DNA of 64,000 nt from Gilvimarinus polysaccharolyticus (GTDB taxonomy: Bacteria > Pseudomonadota > Gammaproteobacteria > Pseudomonadales > Cellvibrionaceae), in assembly GCF_001187555.1 (NCBI RefSeq), contig NZ_LFIJ01000001.1:1576078-1640077 (forward strand), written 5' to 3'. Position numbers and translations under genes: made by a program. Shown piece after piece: positions 59,559 through 64,000 of the stretch. The stretch's first letter is position 1. The number at the start of each line of letters is the position of its first letter. The notes beneath the pieces are model-generated. The model saw nothing but the letters and a program-made list of their open reading frames with translations. It searched no databases and was not told the origin of the DNA.

Positions 59559-59590
59559 ACGTTAGAGGCAGCGCATGCAGTCTCTAACGT
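59559..59590 (+). terminator. Inverted repeat downstream of ybiT
   Basis: ACGTTAGAG and CTCTAACGT, perfect 9-bp arms around a 14-base loop, 60 bp past the ybiT stop. There is no T-tract directly after it, so a terminator role is probable but not certain. Confidence 0.55.
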
Positions 59591-59702
59591 GTCTCTTAAA
59601 CACTTTGTTAGTGTGCCGCGTTAAGCGGTGCAAACCAAACACGCAGTTGCCGCATTGCACAGCCCAAAATCAACCTTGCCGTATACTGTTCAGCCAACAA
59701 AG

Positions 59703-60083
59703 CTAATCATTTTCCTCATCAACGCTACTGCTGATCTCGGGGCGCAAACAAAGCCACACCAGCACGGTACACATCGTCAGCAATAACCCACATTTAAACC
59801 ATACCTGCATTGCCGACAACACAATCAGCACACCACTCATACTCATAGTAATGGCCGCCAAATATTTGGCTCGCCGAGGCACCGCACCGTGGCGCTGCCA
59901 GCGAAGTATGGGCGGGCCAAAACGCGGGTGACGCAACAACCACTGATTAAACGCGGGCCAACCGTGGTTTGAGGCCCAAGCACCTAAGATTAAAAATACT
60001 GTGGTCGGCAACCCAGGCACTACTACTCCAAGCAACCCTACGCCAACAAACATTAAGGCGAGAGCACGCCAAATAAAAAGCAT
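59703..60083 (-). CDS. DUF454 (YbaN family) membrane protein
   Basis: A 126-residue inner-membrane protein. The N-terminal block LMFVGVGLLGVVVPGLPTTVFLILGAWA is the DUF454/YbaN signature, and the LRHPRFGPPILRWQRHGAVPRRAKYLA block follows. Three or so membrane segments. Function unknown. The ATG at 60081-60083 was taken; a GTG two codons upstream (60089) with an AGG site and a GTG at 60116 are alternatives. Confidence 0.82.
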   Translation of the reverse strand: MLFIWRALALMFVGVGLLGVVVPGLPTTVFLILGAWASNHGWPAFNQWLLRHPRFGPPILRWQRHGAVPRRAKYLAAITMSMSGVLIVLSAMQVWFKCGLLLTMCTVLVWLCLRPEISSSVDEEND

Positions 60084-60116
60084 TAGCACCGAGTAACCTG
60101 AGGGCAAGCAGTCCAC

Positions 60117-60488
60117 GTGGCGAATAAATACACAAAAGCAGCCGCTAATGGTTTTTGCAAAACGAGGGTTATAGCGTGCAAAAGAGAGTCACCTGCATTT
60201 TTATTACGTGTTGCGATAATTATACCTAAATGCCGAGCCCAATCACTCATCACCACACTTGCTCTCTCACTTTAATCCCACTAAGAAATACAACTGATGG
60301 CGATACATGGAAAGCCGACGAATCATTTAGCTCCGAGTGACACATGATGCAATATTGAGGATAATATCAATATTAACTAGTAATAAAGTAATAAAGTAAT
60401 AATAGAACAATAAAAACATAATATATGTGCCGAGAGAAAAGAGTTACAAGAGTAAGCTCTTACAGGATCACCCAAAAAGGAGATAAAA
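60117..60488. promoter_or_regulatory. Upstream region of the metalloprotease-like gene
   Basis: About 370 bp, AT-rich near the right end. Features: a perfect inverted repeat AATATTGA-N8-TCAATATT (60351-60374) and two TAATAAAG direct repeats after it. An AAAGGAG site precedes the next start codon. No other gene is seen. Confidence 0.45.
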
Positions 60489-61586
60489 ATGATAAAACAA
60501 GGTATTACCGCACTATTGGCTATTGCTACCTTCAGCCTTGCGATGACCGTATCGGCAGGTGAGGTTGATGTTAAAAAATTGAGCAAAACAAAATGGCTTA
60601 AGCTTGAGACAGCTAATTTTAGTGTTATTACTGACGCCAACGAAAAAAAAGCCCGCCAAATGGTGGACGAACTGGAGCGGTTTCGTCATTTTATGGCATT
60701 ACTGCTTGGCTATACTCAAAAAGACTCCAGCATCAAAACACCGGTGATTCTGGCTAAGAAAAAAAGTACCCTGCGCGCGATGGGCATACCAAGGGACTAT
60801 GCTGGGGTCTTTATTAAGCGTAGCGACGAAGAGTATGCCATTTTTGCCAACGCCCGACGTTTTAGCAGCGCCAGTAGCGGCAAAAGCAATTGGGGACGAT
60901 TAGTTGTACTGCATGAACTAGTACATTTACTAATTAACAACTCTTCCTTAAACCTTGCCAGTCCGCCTTGGTACAACGAAGGGATTGCCGAGTATTTTGG
61001 TACCTACATGGAAAAACGCGGCAACATTGTGCTCGGAGACGTGTCGCTATTGAAAAATCGTTTTCGCTCCATGATAGACAATATGGGCCGTGCCGAGAGT
61101 GTCGATACCGAAGCACTGTTTAAAACCAAACAAGAAGCCCTAGGTATTACAGACGAGAGATCTCGCGATCAACATGAATTCAGCGCAAAATTCTATGCCC
61201 GATCCTTTGCCGTTGTACACTACCTAAATTCTGATACCAAGCTTAACGATAAGTTATTTCGTTATTTACATTTAATTAACAAAGGATACTCAGTGGATGA
61301 GACGTTTAAGCATGTGTTTGAAATGGAGTTTTCTGAAATGGACAAGCTCGTCGATGATTACATTAACAGCCGATATGTAATGGGCCGAGTATTTCCGATG
61401 GATGTAGAAGGTGGAATAAAATTCCCAGAGTTTCACCATACAATAGTATCCATCGACCAACGTGAAGCTACAGAGTTTCTAGTATCCAAAATTGCTATGT
61501 TTTCGGAATCTTTTCTCGGTGAGGGCAACCGTGAGAAAATGCTTACCGATATTAAAACTATATACCCAGATGTGAATCAGCAATAA
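60489..61586 (+). CDS. Secreted DUF1570-like metalloprotease-like protein
   Basis: A 365-residue exported protein. Signal peptide about 1-23 (ALLAIATFSLAMTVSAG). A zincin motif is present: HELVH at 142-146 with a third ligand in NEGIAEYFGT (E164). This is the pattern of gluzincin-type DUF1570 proteins. The substrate is unknown. A strong AAAGGAG site. It stands alone and is more AT-rich than its neighbours. Confidence 0.83.
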   Translation: MIKQGITALLAIATFSLAMTVSAGEVDVKKLSKTKWLKLETANFSVITDANEKKARQMVDELERFRHFMALLLGYTQKDSSIKTPVILAKKKSTLRAMGIPRDYAGVFIKRSDEEYAIFANARRFSSASSGKSNWGRLVVLHELVHLLINNSSLNLASPPWYNEGIAEYFGTYMEKRGNIVLGDVSLLKNRFRSMIDNMGRAESVDTEALFKTKQEALGITDERSRDQHEFSAKFYARSFAVVHYLNSDTKLNDKLFRYLHLINKGYSVDETFKHVFEMEFSEMDKLVDDYINSRYVMGRVFPMDVEGGIKFPEFHHTIVSIDQREATEFLVSKIAMFSESFLGEGNREKMLTDIKTIYPDVNQQ

Positions 61587-61600
61587 CTCTTAGAAAAAAC

Positions 61601-61623
61601 CGAGGGCATAAGGCATGCCCTCG
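61601..61623 (+). terminator. Hairpin downstream of the metalloprotease-like gene
   Basis: CGAGGGCAT-AAGGC-ATGCCCTCG, a 9-bp perfect stem 15 bp past the stop. It is preceded by an A-tract but followed by a poor T-tract. It could serve both convergent genes. Confidence 0.6.
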
Positions 61624-61648
61624 TATAGCCTATTATTCTCAAGCAACA

Positions 61649-62971
61649 TTAAGCGGGCTCGACCACTAAACACCCGTCATCGGTTTCGGCCACCACTACA
61701 ATAGCATCGCCGTGGTGCAATGGTTGATTGGTCTTCGCCGGCCAGCGCTTATCATTCACCAAAACATAACCATCTTGAGTGAAGTTCACCATAGCCTCGC
61801 CCTGCTTGCCTACCAGCGACTTCCTTCTGATTGGCTTGCCCGACAAGCCCCGACCAATCAGGTAAGTTGCCAGTAAAATAGCGGCACTAACGCCCACACC
61901 AACCGCTAACACGGTATTGCGGTACTCTGCCGTTAAAGGCAAATCAAACAAGTTTAACCCTCCCAGTACAAAGGCAATCGCCCCGCCTATGCCCAGCACG
62001 CCCAAGCCGGCCACAAACAACTCAGAGAACATCAGCGCTAGCCCTAAAAACAGCAAGCATAAAAAACCCATATTAACAGGCAAAGCTTGAGTACCGACTA
62101 ACCCCAAAATGACCGAGATAGAACCCAGAACCCCAGGAAAAGTTAAACCGGGGCTGAGAATTTCAATAAAAATAGCGAGCATCCCCAAAGAGATCAACAT
62201 ATGCGCGATCTGTGGGTGGGCAATCAATGCTAATAAGCGGTCGATCATCCGCGGAGTAACCTCCACCACCGCACGACCGGCAAGCTTTAGCGTGTGCGGC
62301 TCACCGTGAAACTGAATCTCACTACCATCAAGGCTCGACAACAGTAGGGATGGCTCGGCCACCACGCGATCAATAACCTGCGCCTGTAACGCCTCAGTGG
62401 CCGTTACGCTCTGGGCCTCAGAGACAAAACGTTCTGCCAGCTCGACGTTGCGACCTCGGCTTTGTGCAATAGTACGCATCAGGGCGCGGGAATCGTTCAT
62501 GACCTTTTTGGCCATAGTGCCTTTTATGTCATTGCCATCGCCAGCCACCGGCGAGGAGGCCCCTACGGTGGTGCCGTTATTCATCACAGCCACATGGGTG
62601 GACAATAAAATAAACGCACCCGCCGAAGTAGCACCCGCCCCCGAAGGCCCGACATAACCGATCACCGGTACCTGCGATTCGCCAATAACACGAACCATAT
62701 CCCGCGTGCTGCTTAGCAACCCACCAGGGGTATCGATACGCACCACCAACGCGGCGGCGCTGTTAAGCTCTGCCATGTTAATGGCGTGCTGTAACACCCC
62801 AAAAGTGCCGGGGCCGATAACGCCCTGGATACTGACTTGGTAAACGGGTGCTTGGCGAGTAGCACCCTGCCCTAAAACCCAACCAGTAACGCCCATCAAC
62901 ACCAACAGCAAAAATACCGCTAGACGGAACGGACGCAAACACCTGCGGTTATTGCTCTGGCGTAACAACAT
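61649..62971 (-). CDS. NfeD family membrane serine protease
   Basis: A 440-residue protein with an N-terminal signal/transmembrane segment (about 15-33) and a ClpP-like protease domain with the nucleophile S116 in SGAGATSAGAFIL. A lysine at 155-156 is a candidate general base. Four to five transmembrane segments follow, then a C-terminal NfeD OB-fold domain (about 375-440). NfeD proteases pair with SPFH/stomatin proteins, as here. The ATG at 62969-62971 with GGAAG overlaps the SPFH stop by 23 bp, so the genes are coupled. Confidence 0.9.
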   Translation of the reverse strand: MLLRQSNNRRCLRPFRLAVFLLLVLMGVTGWVLGQGATRQAPVYQVSIQGVIGPGTFGVLQHAINMAELNSAAALVVRIDTPGGLLSSTRDMVRVIGESQVPVIGYVGPSGAGATSAGAFILLSTHVAVMNNGTTVGASSPVAGDGNDIKGTMAKKVMNDSRALMRTIAQSRGRNVELAERFVSEAQSVTATEALQAQVIDRVVAEPSLLLSSLDGSEIQFHGEPHTLKLAGRAVVEVTPRMIDRLLALIAHPQIAHMLISLGMLAIFIEILSPGLTFPGVLGSISVILGLVGTQALPVNMGFLCLLFLGLALMFSELFVAGLGVLGIGGAIAFVLGGLNLFDLPLTAEYRNTVLAVGVGVSAAILLATYLIGRGLSGKPIRRKSLVGKQGEAMVNFTQDGYVLVNDKRWPAKTNQPLHHGDAIVVVAETDDGCLVVEPA

Positions 62972-63920
62972 TTGCAGAACTTCCGGTATCAATATGTAAA
63001 TCCAACGCTTGCAACAGCTGGCTCATATTGGTTAGGTCGGCCGGTAAGATCACCGACGTATGGGCATCGGCTAGGTGGCCGATATTGTCGATAAACTTCT
63101 CCGACATATTGAGCTTAATAGCCTCTTCACCGCCCGGTTGGACAATTGCGTGACCAATTTTTTCCAGTGAGCTGGCCGTGGCCATAGCAAGCGATAATAT
63201 TTCTGATGCACGCCCTTCTGCTTCGTTAACCAGTCGTTGACGCTCACCTTCAGAGAGGTTAATCAGCTCGCGCATAGTACCTTCAGAGGTATTGATGCGG
63301 CTCTGCTTGTCACCTTCGGCACGCGCTAAAATAGCTCGGCGTTCACGCTCTGCAGTTACCTGTTTTTCCATGGCATTTTGCACACTGTGCGGCGGTTTAA
63401 TGTTCTTAATCTCATAGCGGTGCACATGTACGCCCCAAGCTTCACCCGCTTTATTTAGAGTGTCCACCACCGCTTGGCTGATCATGTCCCGCTCTTCAAA
63501 GGTTTTGTCCAACTCTAGCGTACCAATTACCGAACGAGTCGTCGTCATCGCCAATTGCATTGCCGCAAAGCGATAGCTAGTTACGCCATAAGTCGCTTTA
63601 ACTGGGTCTGACACCGACATATAAATAACACCATCTACTTGCACTTGCACCTCATCGCGTGAGAAACACTCCTGCGGTGGTACATCAATGGTTTCTTCTC
63701 GTAAGTCTTGCAGCGCAATGACTTTATCGATAAACGGCGTTAAAACATGAAAGCCAGGCCCAAGGGTTGCTTTGTACTTACCCAAACGCTCAACAATCAA
63801 TGTGGTACGAGTCGATACAATACGTATAGAGCGAAACAGCTGCACTATAATGGTAAAAAAGATAATGCCCCATACGGCAAAATTAAACATATCTATGGGA
63901 TTCATTTGACCAGTGTTCAT
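62949..63920 (-). CDS. SPFH/Band 7 domain protein (paraslipin type)
   Basis: A 323-residue membrane-anchored SPFH protein. One transmembrane helix (about 11-30), then the SPFH domain (RIVSTRTTLIVERLGKYKATLGPGFHVLTPFIDKV, and later LDKTFEERDMISQ), then a coiled-coil region ending SLEKIGHAIVQPGGEEAIKLNMSEKFIDNIG, as in paraslipins such as QmcA. These proteins form large ring-like membrane assemblies. The ATG overlaps an upstream frame by ATGA. AAAGGAG site. Confidence 0.9.
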   Translation of the reverse strand: MNTGQMNPIDMFNFAVWGIIFFTIIVQLFRSIRIVSTRTTLIVERLGKYKATLGPGFHVLTPFIDKVIALQDLREETIDVPPQECFSRDEVQVQVDGVIYMSVSDPVKATYGVTSYRFAAMQLAMTTTRSVIGTLELDKTFEERDMISQAVVDTLNKAGEAWGVHVHRYEIKNIKPPHSVQNAMEKQVTAERERRAILARAEGDKQSRINTSEGTMRELINLSEGERQRLVNEAEGRASEILSLAMATASSLEKIGHAIVQPGGEEAIKLNMSEKFIDNIGHLADAHTSVILPADLTNMSQLLQALDLHIDTGSSANVVTPEQ

Positions 63921-64000
63921 TGAAACTCTCCTTTTAGTGCTGCGGTGCTTCCTGCAGAAACAGCGGCGCCGGTCCCAAGGTTTTTACCTAAGGCGGTTAG
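63917..64000 (-). CDS. C-terminal end of an upstream gene (cut by window edge)
   Basis: The frame is open from the right edge for 27 codons and ends in a TGA overlapping the SPFH start (ATGA). Such an overlap suggests a real gene coupled to the SPFH gene, possibly another NfeD-type or SPFH protein. The tail GKNLGTGAAVSAGSTAALKG is too short to identify. Confidence 0.4.
   Translation of the reverse strand, partial: LTALGKNLGTGAAVSAGSTAALKGEFQ

Overview
The window is chromosomal DNA of a Gram-negative gammaproteobacterium. Gene content suggests a marine, polysaccharide-degrading member of the Cellvibrionales (Saccharophagus/Teredinibacter/Cellvibrio-like). Reasons are the TonB-dependent receptors of the Xanthomonas/Caulobacter carbohydrate type, tryptophan-halogenase and SapC genes beside them, a rhombosortase, and the Pseudomonas-like order recX-recA-pncC / mutS-fdxA / rpoS-nlpD-pcm-truD-ispF-ispD-ftsB. 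The assignment to an order is inference from gene content only.

Layout. 1-9.1 kb: a minus-strand nutrient-uptake locus with a large TonB-dependent receptor, two flavin-dependent halogenase-like proteins, a cupin/JmjC-like protein, SapC, and a second receptor cut by the left edge; operator-like palindromes lie upstream of both receptors. 10-19 kb: a DUF3565 protein, Rnk-type regulator, metY, a patatin phospholipase, an acyl-CoA ligase, and a serine-biosynthesis cluster (serC, serA) followed by NIF3-like and Nudix genes. 19-32 kb: rhombosortase, recX, recA with a clear LexA box, pncC, mutS, fdxA, rpoS, nlpD, a DUF368 (PopT-type) carrier, pcm, truD, ispF, ispD and ftsB. surE is not in its usual place. 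32-44 kb: membrane and hypothetical proteins, a glutamate-synthase-like flavoprotein, a GDT1-type transporter, a glutaredoxin between inverted repeats, a HIT protein, a nuclease-like protein with a duplicated domain, and a cold-shock-type DEAD-box helicase preceded by a long, apparently structured leader. 44-52 kb: rapA, a hexose-6-phosphate mutarotase and B12-dependent metH.

52-56 kb is the accessory part. An AT-rich two-gene operon (FRG-domain protein plus DUF262/ParB-like protein, translationally coupled) sits between two roughly 300-bp inverted copies of a dispersed repeat. A HigBA-type toxin-antitoxin pair lies between the second copy and a third. Shorter copies of the same repeat flank the glutaredoxin gene near 37 kb. 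The FRG-DUF262 pair is the best candidate for an undescribed, possibly defensive, system. 56-64 kb returns to ordinary genes: a secreted DUF1593 hydrolase, an ABC-F protein (YbiT type), a DUF454 protein, a secreted HExxH metalloprotease-like protein, and an NfeD/SPFH membrane pair.

Start codons were moved from the longest reading frame wherever a ribosome binding site or family length favoured an internal start. No rRNA, tRNA, CRISPR array or complete insertion sequence was recognised.
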